From positions 1,984,001-2,048,000 of the forward strand of contig NZ_CP137920.1 of the NCBI RefSeq assembly GCF_033708015.1: 64,000 bases of DNA. Direction: 5' to 3'. The first letter of the stretch is position 1; each line of letters starts with the position of its first letter. The position numbers and the translations under genes were made by a program. Source of the stretch: Proteus vulgaris. GTDB lineage: Bacteria > Pseudomonadota > Gammaproteobacteria > Enterobacterales > Enterobacteriaceae. Below the pieces are notes generated by a model. It had not been told where the DNA came from, made no database searches, and saw nothing but the letters and a program-made list of their open reading frames with translations. This document shows positions 37,922 through 45,667 of the stretch, piece by piece.

Positions 37922-37964
37922 GCGATCACCCGATATTTTTATTTATCTGCTGATTTCTGAACAC

Positions 37965-38019
37965 CTTAAATAAATTTATTTTATTTAAGATGAGTTTTCC
38001 CTGATACTTAAAAAGTATC
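37965..38019 (-). other. two hairpins between tctA and dhaK
   Basis: A perfect 10-bp stem (CTTAAATAAA / TTTATTTAAG, 37965-37989) and a 7-bp stem (GATACTT / AAGTATC, 38003-38019) lie in the 148-base gap. They could attenuate or process the transcript between transporter and enzyme genes. Confidence 0.45.
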
Positions 38020-38069
38020 TCTCTATAAATAAATGCTTAGTAATAAATATTGAGTATTTAATAGATTCT

Positions 38070-39560
38070 TTATTTAGCTTTGAATGCACCCCTAACTTGC
38101 ATAACAACAATAAGAAGAAATACACTGGCTAATACCATCGATATAGGTCTGTTAATAAAATTAATAAAATCACCATCAGATTTCATTAACGATGAGAGTA
38201 AATTCTTTTCTAACATTGGCCCTAAGATCATGCCCAAAATAATGGGTGATATTGGGAATTTTCGTTCTTGAAGGAAATAGCCTATAACGCCCATGACTAA
38301 CATAACAACAATAGAAGACATCGTATTTGTGATTGCGTAAGAGCCTACGATACTAAATAAAATAATTGCTGGATAAATAATTGCATTATCGATAGCAACG
38401 AGCTTCTTCAATAGATTGACAACAATAAAAGCAATCGGTAATAAAATTAGATTAGCAATAAAGAAAATAATAAAAACAGCATACAGTTTATCAGGATTGA
38501 ATAAAAATAGTGTTGGTCCCGGTTGCATATCTTTCATATATAATACACCGATAATAATTGCAGCCGCAGAATCGCCAGGAATACCAAATACTAAAGATGG
38601 GATCCAGCTTCCAGCTAAGCTTGCATTATTACTGGCTGAAGCATCAACAATACCTTCTTCAGAGCCATGACCATATTTCTCTGGCTTTTTGGAGAGTTTC
38701 TTTGAAACAGCATAAGAGATCCATGCTGCAATATCGGCGCCAGCACCGGGTAAAGCACCTATTAATGTTCCTATTATTCCGCTACGGAAAATCCCCCCCT
38801 TACGCTGACGAACAACCCCGCCAATGCCTTTAAAAATATTGTAAGAGTTATTTTCGACATTCACTTCACTCAGTGTGATTTGTTTTTCTTTCCAACGCTC
38901 AACGTAATATTTAATTGCTCCCGAAATTGCAAATAATCCTATCATTGCTGGAATAAAGCTTACGCCTTGCATTAGAGAGACTTCACCGAAGGTAAAGCGT
39001 GCTTGCCCCGTAAATTCATCATAACCAATAGTGGCTAAAGCAATACCAAAGAACAGTGCTAATAAGCTTTTTCTAATATGTGAACCTGAAACAATAGTTG
39101 CACAGCTAAGCCCAATTAAAGATAGCCACATATATTCATAAGAGCTAAATTTTAAAGCAAACTCAGCTAAAATTGGCGCTGTTGACGCTAATATAATCGT
39201 ACCAATAACACCACCAATGACAGAGCTTGTTAATGACATACCTAATACACGGTTTGTTTTACCCTCTTTAACTAAGGTGTGTGCATCATTGGTATAAGCT
39301 GCCGACGCAGGTGTACCCGGAATATTTAATAAGGCACCAGGAATATCACCTGCAAATATAGAAGATGCGCCAACAGCAATCATTAAGGCTAATGCTGGAA
39401 TGGGATCAAGAAAAAAGGTAAATGGCACCATTAATGCGATAGCCATTGTTGATGTTAATCCTGGAATTGCACCAACAAACAAGCCAAATAAACAAGCACC
39501 AATAACGACAAGTATTGTTGTGTAATCAATATAAGCAAGTGCACTAATTAATATATCCAT
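38070..39560 (-). CDS. TctA-type large permease subunit
   Basis: A 496-residue membrane protein with about 12 segments, the large subunit of tripartite tricarboxylate transporters. Family signatures seen: FVGAIPGLTSTMAIALMVPFTF, MIAVGASSIFAGDIPGALLNIPGTPAS and GALPGAGADIAAWISYAVSKKLSK followed by GIVDASASNNASLAGSWIP. It moves an organic acid across the inner membrane with TctB and TctC. The substrate is set by TctC and is not known. Confidence 0.92.
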   Translation of the reverse strand: MDILISALAYIDYTTILVVIGACLFGLFVGAIPGLTSTMAIALMVPFTFFLDPIPALALMIAVGASSIFAGDIPGALLNIPGTPASAAYTNDAHTLVKEGKTNRVLGMSLTSSVIGGVIGTIILASTAPILAEFALKFSSYEYMWLSLIGLSCATIVSGSHIRKSLLALFFGIALATIGYDEFTGQARFTFGEVSLMQGVSFIPAMIGLFAISGAIKYYVERWKEKQITLSEVNVENNSYNIFKGIGGVVRQRKGGIFRSGIIGTLIGALPGAGADIAAWISYAVSKKLSKKPEKYGHGSEEGIVDASASNNASLAGSWIPSLVFGIPGDSAAAIIIGVLYMKDMQPGPTLFLFNPDKLYAVFIIFFIANLILLPIAFIVVNLLKKLVAIDNAIIYPAIILFSIVGSYAITNTMSSIVVMLVMGVIGYFLQERKFPISPIILGMILGPMLEKNLLSSLMKSDGDFINFINRPISMVLASVFLLIVVMQVRGAFKAK

Positions 39561-39575
39561 ACTGTTTTTCTCTAT

Positions 39576-40013
39576 TTATGAAAATAGCTGAGGTAGCGGT
39601 ACTAACAGTACAGCGGTAAATAAGTAATACACACCTAACACCACAGAGGCTGAAATAATAAAACTATATATAGGTTTTGTTGTTGCATATTTCATCATTA
39701 ACGGTGCGGTCATAATTAACCCCGTTAAAATAAAACCTAGATAATCTGATGCAAAAACATAAAAAAGGATAATACCAATAATTAATAAAACAAATTTTAT
39801 TTCATGCCATGAAACTAATGGAATATCACTTTCTTGGTTGCGTGAGAATATATCTATTAATGAAAATACAATCATTCCCCCGCCAATAATAGAAGGCATA
39901 AATGCAGCACCATATTCATTAAAATCACCCAATGAATACGCACTATAAACAATAAGAAATAAACCAAAGCAACAAAATAGTAGCGATAGAATATGACGAT
40001 TTAGCATAGGCAT
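39576..40013 (-). CDS. TctB-type small permease subunit
   Basis: A 145-residue protein with four hydrophobic segments (starts near residues 8, 38, 68 and 115), the poorly conserved small subunit of tripartite tricarboxylate transporters. Assignment rests on size, topology and its place between tctC and tctA. A start two codons later (MLNRHIL) is equally possible. Confidence 0.85.
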   Translation of the reverse strand: MPMLNRHILSLLFCCFGLFLIVYSAYSLGDFNEYGAAFMPSIIGGGMIVFSLIDIFSRNQESDIPLVSWHEIKFVLLIIGIILFYVFASDYLGFILTGLIMTAPLMMKYATTKPIYSFIISASVVLGVYYLFTAVLLVPLPQLFS

Positions 40014-40015
40014 AA

Positions 40016-40038
40016 AAACGGCTGTTGTTCAGCCGTTT
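40016..40038 (-). terminator. intercistronic hairpin between tctC and tctB
   Basis: A perfect 9-bp stem (AAACGGCTG / CAGCCGTTT) with a 5-base loop; on the minus strand it is followed by TTTTT, directly before the tctB start. It may cause partial termination or protect the mRNA end, giving more binding protein than permease. Confidence 0.6.
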
Positions 40039-40044
40039 CCTCAG

Positions 40045-40989
40045 TTATTTCTTTATAATTTCACCAAACTTTTTATCTTCATTTGCCATAAATTGAGTGG
40101 CATCATCACCATATAATTCAATAACTTCAAATCCTTGTTTATTTGCAAATTCGGCTAATTCACCAGAGGCATACACTTTTTTCATTGCAGCAGTGAGTTT
40201 ATCTTGCACTTCTTTATCTAACCCTTTTGGCGCAACTAACATATTCCACGCTTGCAAATCCCAATTATAAGGTGTGGCTTCTTTAAATAATGGAACATCA
40301 GGATAAAAAGCTGATTTCTCATTTGACATAATTGCCATATGCTTCACTAACCCCGCTTTTACCATACTGTCCGCCTCTCCTAATGAAGAGGTCACAATAT
40401 CAACACCACCAGAAGCAAGTTCTTGTAATGCAGCACTTGCCCCTTGAGATGGGATAAAGCGAATGGCATTATCAGGTAATCCAGCAGCACGCAACATACC
40501 AATAGTATTAAGATGCCAGATTGAATTTAAGCCACTGCCAGATGCCTTTAATTTCCCTGGATTTGCTTTCGCGTAATCAATAATTTCCTGTGCATTTTTA
40601 AAGGGTGAAGATTTCCCGACTTGTAATCCACCATAAATAACGGCAAGACGTGTAATCGGTGTGTAATCTTGATACGTTAAATTTGTCATTCCTTGATGAT
40701 GCATCATGGTAATTTCAACCGTTGCAATACCAAGTGTGTAGCCATCAGGTTTTGCATTTTTAATGGCATCATGACCTACAACACCACTGCCGCCTGTTTT
40801 ATTGACCACATTAACAGTAACGCCCAATTCTTCTTGTAGCCCTTTTGCGGCTAAACGTGCAACCGTATCGGTATTACCGCCTGCCGCCCAAGGAACAACA
40901 ATCGTAATCGGCTTTTCAGGGTATTGAGCAAAAGCCGGAAGTGAAAAAATGGAACTGCATAGGGTAAATGCCAGAAGTGTTTTTTTCAT
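40045..40989 (-). CDS. TctC/Bug-family periplasmic binding protein
   Basis: A 314-residue secreted protein with a signal peptide ending around SLPAFA. The mature part begins QYPEKPITIVVPWAAGGNTDTVAR, the standard Bug-family opening that closes around a carboxylate, and continues with VNKTGGSGVVG and ASGSGLNSIWHLN. It delivers an organic acid to TctAB. The ligand is unknown. Start at 40989 overlaps the stop of the upstream regulator (TAATG), showing coupling. Confidence 0.9.
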   Translation of the reverse strand: MKKTLLAFTLCSSIFSLPAFAQYPEKPITIVVPWAAGGNTDTVARLAAKGLQEELGVTVNVVNKTGGSGVVGHDAIKNAKPDGYTLGIATVEITMMHHQGMTNLTYQDYTPITRLAVIYGGLQVGKSSPFKNAQEIIDYAKANPGKLKASGSGLNSIWHLNTIGMLRAAGLPDNAIRFIPSQGASAALQELASGGVDIVTSSLGEADSMVKAGLVKHMAIMSNEKSAFYPDVPLFKEATPYNWDLQAWNMLVAPKGLDKEVQDKLTAAMKKVYASGELAEFANKQGFEVIELYGDDATQFMANEDKKFGEIIKK

Positions 40990-42233
40990 TATATGCACCT
41001 TTTCTCATTGCAGATTATTTGTGGCCGAATATCTTCAAGCCTTGATTTAAGGCGAGCCTGAACTTGGGAAAGGACAGGCATTGCTGTTACGCCTTTTTGT
41101 TCTATAAATGCAGAGAGGAAAGCACTGGCAAATAATACACTTTCATGCATTGTGCCTCCTGCCGCTATTTTTGAAGCAAATGCGCCATTAAAAGCATCCG
41201 TGGCTGCCATCGTATCCACTCGTAACGATGGCATAGGAGGGATATGAAAAGTGGCTCGTCCATCAAAATAGACCACACCAAGCTTATCCATATAAATAAT
41301 AACTTTCTTTTTTTCATCACCAGAAATAACGTCAATAGCCTGTTTGGCGTCATTAATATCGTTTATTTCAATGTCAGCCCAATGTGATGCTTGAATCGCA
41401 TTTAAGGTAATAAAATCAAGCTCTGAATAAAGCTGCTTTAAATTTTCGTTATAAGGTGCAACATTAAGTATCACTATTTTATTAACTGATTTTGCAAACA
41501 GTGCAGCTTTAATATTGGCTTCTATATTAATTTCACCTTGGAGTAATAGCACGTCAGCTTCACTTACATAAGGTAAAGAAATATCAATCTCTTGATCTGA
41601 GAATGTATTGTTCGCCCCTAAATAAGTCGCTGTAATATTGTTTTGTGTTTTATCTGCTAAATAACTAATTGAACTGCCTGTCGGCTCTATTTCTGTTTGA
41701 AATACCGTGAAAGAATCAATACCACTTTCTTGTAAATATTTATAAGCGTATTTACTAAAATGATCTTCACCGACTTTCGTAATTAAATGTACTTTTGCAT
41801 CAGAGAAACTGGCAGCCATTGCCTGATTCGTTCCTTTGCCACCGGGACCTATCGAATTACTTTTAGAGTTAATTAACTCACCGACTTTTGGAAAAGAATC
41901 AACATTAGCAATAATATCTACCACAAACGATCCAAGTACACAGACTTTGCCTTCCGGCTTTCTATCTTTACGTTCTCTCACGATTAATAAATCGTGTAAT
42001 AAACATGAAATATCAAAACTATCACTAAATTTACTTATTTTTTTAATTTCTTGTTTCCCTAGTATGGCGCCACCATGACAACGTTTGATCAACCCTTCTC
42101 CTTCAAGGTATTTCAAATCACTGCGGATCGTTTCCAGTGTGACACTGAATTTTTCCGCAAGCTGAGCCACTTTAACTTTCTTTTGTTCCCTGATGATGGT
42201 GTAAATTTCCTGTCGCCGCTCTTCTGAAAACAT
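40989..42233 (-). CDS. DeoR-HTH fused to a PfkB/ribokinase domain (operon regulator)
   Basis: A 414-residue fusion. Residues 1-57 are a DeoR winged helix (RRQEIYTIIREQKKVKVAQL and TLETIRSDLKYLEGEGLIKR). From about residue 95 the protein is a ribokinase-like domain: VCVLGSFVVDIIANVDSFP, the sugar loop GPGGKGTNQAMAASF, and the C-terminal DTMAATDAFNGAF. The usual anion hole GAGD/AAGD reads AATD here, so catalysis may be weakened and the domain may act as a sugar sensor. The usual DeoR sugar-phosphate domain is absent. It is the first gene of the transporter/kinase/aldolase operon and likely controls it. Confidence 0.85.
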   Translation of the reverse strand: MFSEERRQEIYTIIREQKKVKVAQLAEKFSVTLETIRSDLKYLEGEGLIKRCHGGAILGKQEIKKISKFSDSFDISCLLHDLLIVRERKDRKPEGKVCVLGSFVVDIIANVDSFPKVGELINSKSNSIGPGGKGTNQAMAASFSDAKVHLITKVGEDHFSKYAYKYLQESGIDSFTVFQTEIEPTGSSISYLADKTQNNITATYLGANNTFSDQEIDISLPYVSEADVLLLQGEINIEANIKAALFAKSVNKIVILNVAPYNENLKQLYSELDFITLNAIQASHWADIEINDINDAKQAIDVISGDEKKKVIIYMDKLGVVYFDGRATFHIPPMPSLRVDTMAATDAFNGAFASKIAAGGTMHESVLFASAFLSAFIEQKGVTAMPVLSQVQARLKSRLEDIRPQIICNEKRCI

Positions 42234-42300
42234 ATAAAGTGCCTCCGTATCATTGATAACGAGAATAAGGAGATTAGGTCAGTGATTCTGCGATGGTATT

Positions 42301-42355
42301 CAAAACAAAAAACCAAAAACAAAAGCAAAACCAAATCGAAGCAATTTAGATCACA
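42301..42355 (-). promoter_or_regulatory. operon upstream region: CAAAA repeats and a CRP-like half-site
   Basis: At 42301-42332 five CAAAA-type motifs occur in about 30 bases, a layout seen for DeoR-family sites. At 42341-42355 the minus strand reads TGTGATCTAAATTGC, a good CRP half-site. Both lie upstream of the fusion regulator's start at 42233, consistent with catabolite control. Confidence 0.4.
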
Positions 42356-42445
42356 TTTTTTTAACACAATATCAATTGGTATACGCTAAAAGTGAGAGGT
42401 GAAACGAGTCGAATAAAGAATAATAAGAAAGAAAAACGAGGTAGG

Positions 42446-42469
42446 ATCAGCCGTTCAATGACGGCTGAT
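42446..42469. other. 9-bp hairpin after azlD
   Basis: Stem ATCAGCCGT / ACGGCTGAT with a TCAATG loop, downstream of azlD. Neither side has a clear T run, so it may mark an mRNA 3' end without being a classical terminator. The rest of 42234-42546 holds the sites at 42301-42355. Confidence 0.4.
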
Positions 42470-42546
42470 TAAATAACGGATTAGATTATTACAAAAATAA
42501 TAGTTTTTAAATGTAAATATAATGTTAAATAAAATCACCGCGATAT

Positions 42547-42861
42547 TTAGTTTAACAACGTATTAAGCAGATAAAAGCCGACTAACGTCAGTAAAACCAC
42601 CACTAGTGTATGACGTATTTTAAGCGCTAATCCTACACATAATAAGGTTCCCCATAAGTAAGGATTATCTAAAACACCTCTAAATTCGCCCTTTTCTAAC
42701 AATACGATTGGCGCACAAATGGCAGTTAATAAACAAGGTGCAGAATATCCTAACGCTTGTCTGATCACTAACGGTAATTTGACGGGGATCGCGGGTTCAA
42801 GAAAGAAATAACGCAACATGAAAATGACCAGTGCCAGCACTAATAATAACGACCATGTCAT
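42547..42861 (-). CDS. azlD: AzlD-type branched-chain amino-acid exporter subunit
   Basis: A 104-residue protein with three to four membrane segments and the conserved LRYFFLEPAIPVKLPLVIRQALGYSAPCLLTA pattern (shown in parts: LRYFF, PVKLP, GYSAP). It is the small partner of AzlC, exporting branched-chain amino acids or analogues. It overlaps azlC by four bases (ATGA). Confidence 0.85.
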   Translation of the reverse strand: MTWSLLLVLALVIFMLRYFFLEPAIPVKLPLVIRQALGYSAPCLLTAICAPIVLLEKGEFRGVLDNPYLWGTLLCVGLALKIRHTLVVVLLTLVGFYLLNTLLN

Positions 42862-43571
42862 TTTTGTTCTCCTCTGAATCTAGCAACACACACAGCGATA
42901 AACATGCCGGTTAACCCACCAATAACGACGCCACCTTCTATATTCAACCAACTGAAAATAATCGATAAACAAAAAGAGACAATAACGCCCACTAACGTGC
43001 TAAATGTTTTTATTAATGGGATAACAATTGCCAATAACGTGGCAACAATAGAGAAATCAAGATGATAACTTGATAAATCAGAAACTTGGCTTGCCATAAT
43101 AATACCAACAATACTGACCGCCACCCATGATAAATAAAAACATAATCCCGCACCTATCATATAGGCGGGAGTTAGCTTCACTTTAGGTTGTGCTGAAACC
43201 GCAAAAAGCTCATCTGTTAATAAAAAGCCTATCGTAATGCGTTGATACCACTTTAAGTGGGCAACATGAGGACGTAATGTCAATCCGTATAAAAGATGTT
43301 GTGCTGTAATAAAAAAGACAGAAACAATAATCGTCAGCATACCTGCACCAGAAATGACTAATCCTAGTGTGACGAGTTGTGCTGCTCCAGCAAATATAAT
43401 GGCAGACATTCCGACGCTTTGTGCAAAGGTTAATCCTGCATCGACAGCCATTGATCCCGCTAATATTCCCCAAGGAATAACGGCAAGGCATAAAGGCAAA
43501 ACATGCAAGGCACCTAAACCAAAAGCACGTATTACTTGCCTATCTTCATGATTATTTCTGATTTTTTCCAT
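42858..43571 (-). CDS. azlC: AzlC-type branched-chain amino-acid exporter subunit
   Basis: A 237-residue membrane protein with seven or more segments. The family patterns GILAGSMAVDAGLTFAQSV, FAGAAQLVTLGL and AQHLLYGLTLRPHV are present, with LLTDELFAVS in the middle. With AzlD it exports leucine, valine or toxic analogues. A 17-bp repeat shared with the AraC gene upstream lies at 43638-43654, 67 bases ahead of its start. Confidence 0.88.
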   Translation of the reverse strand: MEKIRNNHEDRQVIRAFGLGALHVLPLCLAVIPWGILAGSMAVDAGLTFAQSVGMSAIIFAGAAQLVTLGLVISGAGMLTIIVSVFFITAQHLLYGLTLRPHVAHLKWYQRITIGFLLTDELFAVSAQPKVKLTPAYMIGAGLCFYLSWVAVSIVGIIMASQVSDLSSYHLDFSIVATLLAIVIPLIKTFSTLVGVIVSFCLSIIFSWLNIEGGVVIGGLTGMFIAVCVARFRGEQK

Positions 43572-43637
43572 TTACGTTTTTCACTTCAAATACATTAATT
43601 CTATGGAGAATGATTATTAGTCAGTAAAGATAAATGG

Positions 43638-43654
43638 GATTGTATAAAATTGCT
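43638..43654 (-). promoter_or_regulatory. 17-bp repeat, copy 1 (upstream of azlC)
   Basis: GATTGTATAAAATTGCT occurs here and again at 44584-44600, in the same orientation, once upstream of azlC and once upstream of the AraC regulator. On the coding strand it reads AGCAATTTTATACAATC and includes a -10-like TATACAAT. It is probably the regulator's binding site plus promoter core. Confidence 0.6.
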
Positions 43655-43661
43655 ATTTTGT

Positions 43662-44522
43662 TTATTTCTTATAACAAGACGGGGTTTTTAAAGAGGAAGA
43701 TAATCGAAGCCCTTTCACATAATGACCTGGCGTAACACCAATGGCATTTTTAAAATGGCGATGGAAATGGCTTTGATCTGAAAAACCACAAAGTTGTGTA
43801 ACATCAGAAAGCGAATGACCTAAAGAAAGCAATTGCCTTGCTTTGCGAATTCTTGCTTGAATAAGCCAAGCGTGGGGAGTCATACCCATCTCTTTTTTAA
43901 ATTGACGTAGAAAATGCCAAGGACTTAAATTTGCCATTTCCGCTAAGGTATTAAGTGAAAATTCATTTTCAGGTGTGTCATTCATTAATTCACTTATCCA
44001 TTGCAACCGTTGTCCTATTGCACTCAAAGGCTTTTCTTGAGTTCGTGTTTTGCTATAACGCAATATCAACATTGCCATTGTTGAAAGTAATAATGACTCT
44101 TTAAGAAGAAAATTATTGGGCTGTTCTAACAATGAAAAAAGTAATAAAAGTTGCTGACTTAAACCAGGATCGTGAATAACAGCATCAGGAAACCATGGGA
44201 TTGAACCACGTTCTTGTTGTAAGTCTTGCGTTAATGTTTGCAAATACTCTGGCGTGGGATAAATAGCTTGATATGCCCAACCTGATTCTACCGCGGATGA
44301 GCCAGTGTGGACTTCATCTGCATTGACAATAATAATATCGCCTTTAGGCGCTATATGTTCACTGCCTGTGCGATAAAACTGTTGAGCACCATCATCAATA
44401 ACACCGAAACAAAAACCTTCATGAGTGTGACGTGAAAACGTTTGATGCAAATATTCAGCTTGCAGATAAGCAAGGCTATTCAGCTCAGGAAGGTGGATAA
44501 GTTTAGCCTGCTCTTGCCGCAT
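43662..44522 (-). CDS. AraC-family regulator of azlCD
   Basis: A 286-residue regulator with an N-terminal cupin-type AraC_binding domain (HTHEGFCFGVIDDGAQQFYR) and a C-terminal double HTH (LNTLAEMANLSPWHFLRQF and LSDVTQLCGFSDQSHFHRHF). It shares a 17-bp upstream repeat with azlC, so it probably controls itself and azlCD. The start at 44522 (MRQEQAK) has GGAG eleven bases ahead; an 11-codon extension to 44555 is possible. Confidence 0.85.
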   Translation of the reverse strand: MRQEQAKLIHLPELNSLAYLQAEYLHQTFSRHTHEGFCFGVIDDGAQQFYRTGSEHIAPKGDIIIVNADEVHTGSSAVESGWAYQAIYPTPEYLQTLTQDLQQERGSIPWFPDAVIHDPGLSQQLLLLFSLLEQPNNFLLKESLLLSTMAMLILRYSKTRTQEKPLSAIGQRLQWISELMNDTPENEFSLNTLAEMANLSPWHFLRQFKKEMGMTPHAWLIQARIRKARQLLSLGHSLSDVTQLCGFSDQSHFHRHFKNAIGVTPGHYVKGLRLSSSLKTPSCYKK

Positions 44523-44583
44523 TGAATAATTGACTCCATCAACAATAAAAATCATCAGCTTGTATCATAAACACTATACTGAT

Positions 44584-44600
44584 GATTGTATAAAATTGCT
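44584..44600 (-). promoter_or_regulatory. 17-bp repeat, copy 2 (upstream of the AraC gene)
   Basis: The second copy of GATTGTATAAAATTGCT, 62 bases ahead of the AraC start at 44522. The spacing is similar to that of copy 1 to azlC (67 bases), which supports both the chosen start and shared control. Confidence 0.6.
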
Positions 44601-44605
44601 CAATC

Positions 44606-45616
44606 TTACTTATGTCGCTGATGAATTTTTGCTGGAACAAAAATTTGCTGAACGTCTAAGTTTGTCTGGTTAATTAATCCCATAACCAATCGGAAACAGT
44701 GTGATGCTAATTCAGGATTATTTTGTGCAATGGTATCTATTGGGATTGATAATGAATCATAAAGATAGTGATCATCAAAACCCGCTAAATAGACTTTATT
44801 TTGTATCATTTTATTTTGACTTATATAACGCAAAACACCGTCTAATAAGCCACACGCAGAAGTAAAAACAAATTGGGGTGGACGCCCCAAAGAGGCGCAT
44901 AAAGAGCCGAACATTTCATAGCCGGAATTTGGGTGATAATGCCCATGTATGATCCACTCTGATCCCAGATTGATATTCGCTTGTGAAAGCCCTTGCGTAA
45001 AACCTAAAAGGCGATCGTTGGTGGGTGAAAGCGTTGATTGTCCACCTAAAAAGTAAAATTCATCAATGCCTTTTTTTGACGCAATCTCTGCAATAAGTTG
45101 TTGTGTCATGGTTGTTGAATCGGTGACAACAAAAGGTAGTGTTGTTCCTTTAAAATAACGATCAAATAACACAACAGGAATTTGTTGGCTCAAACGTTGA
45201 TATTCTACATCACTTTGCAAACAGGAAGCGACAATCAGACCATCTATCTGTCGTGATAATAGATGCTCGATTACCAGTGTCTCTTGAGCGGCATTTTCAT
45301 CAGTGCAGGAAATGAGTAATTGTATACCCGCTTCTCTACATAATATTTCTAGCTCATAAGCTACGGAAGCAAACCCATAGTTAGTAATATCTGGAATAAC
45401 TAATCCCAATGCATAACTACGATTGTCACGTAAAGAGCGGGCATGAATATTGGGTTGATACAGATATTGTTCAGCAATGGACGTAATACGCGCAATAGTC
45501 TCATCAGAAACGCGCATCTCTTTACCTCGGCCATTTAATACCAAACTTGCCGTTGTTTTTGAAACCCCTGCTAATTTTGCAATATCGGTGATCGTGATAC
45601 GTTTTTGTTTTTTCAC
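44606..45616 (-). CDS. scrR: sucrose operon repressor ScrR (LacI family)
   Basis: A LacI/GalR repressor of 336 residues. [31 protein letters not shown]; hinge [25 protein letters not shown]. The sensor domain retains the ScrR features [21 protein letters not shown] and [11 protein letters not shown]. Fructose or fructose-1-phosphate is the usual inducer. Initiation is probably the GTG at 45616 (VKKQKR); the frame runs up to another GTG at 45637. It follows scrB on the same strand and represses scrAB. Confidence 0.9.
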   Translation of the reverse strand: MKKQKRITITDIAKLAGVSKTTASLVLNGRGKEMRVSDETIARITSIAEQYLYQPNIHARSLRDNRSYALGLVIPDITNYGFASVAYELEILCREAGIQLLISCTDENAAQETLVIEHLLSRQIDGLIVASCLQSDVEYQRLSQQIPVVLFDRYFKGTTLPFVVTDSTTMTQQLIAEIASKKGIDEFYFLGGQSTLSPTNDRLLGFTQGLSQANINLGSEWIIHGHYHPNSGYEMFGSLCASLGRPPQFVFTSACGLLDGVLRYISQNKMIQNKVYLAGFDDHYLYDSLSIPIDTIAQNNPELASHCFRLVMGLINQTNLDVQQIFVPAKIHQRHK

Positions 45617-45636
45617 TATTATTCTACTTAATGTCA

Positions 45637-45655
45637 CGTTTACTGAACGTAAACG
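45637..45655. promoter_or_regulatory. inverted repeat ahead of scrR
   Basis: Perfect 7-bp arms CGTTTAC / GTAAACG around TGAAC, about 20 bases before the scrR start. A candidate operator for autoregulation. Confidence 0.45.
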
Positions 45656-45667
45656 GTTTTATCGTTT

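Noticed and set aside
42446-42469. Hairpin after azlD as a classical terminator
   Set aside because: No T run on either strand; listed only as a hairpin.
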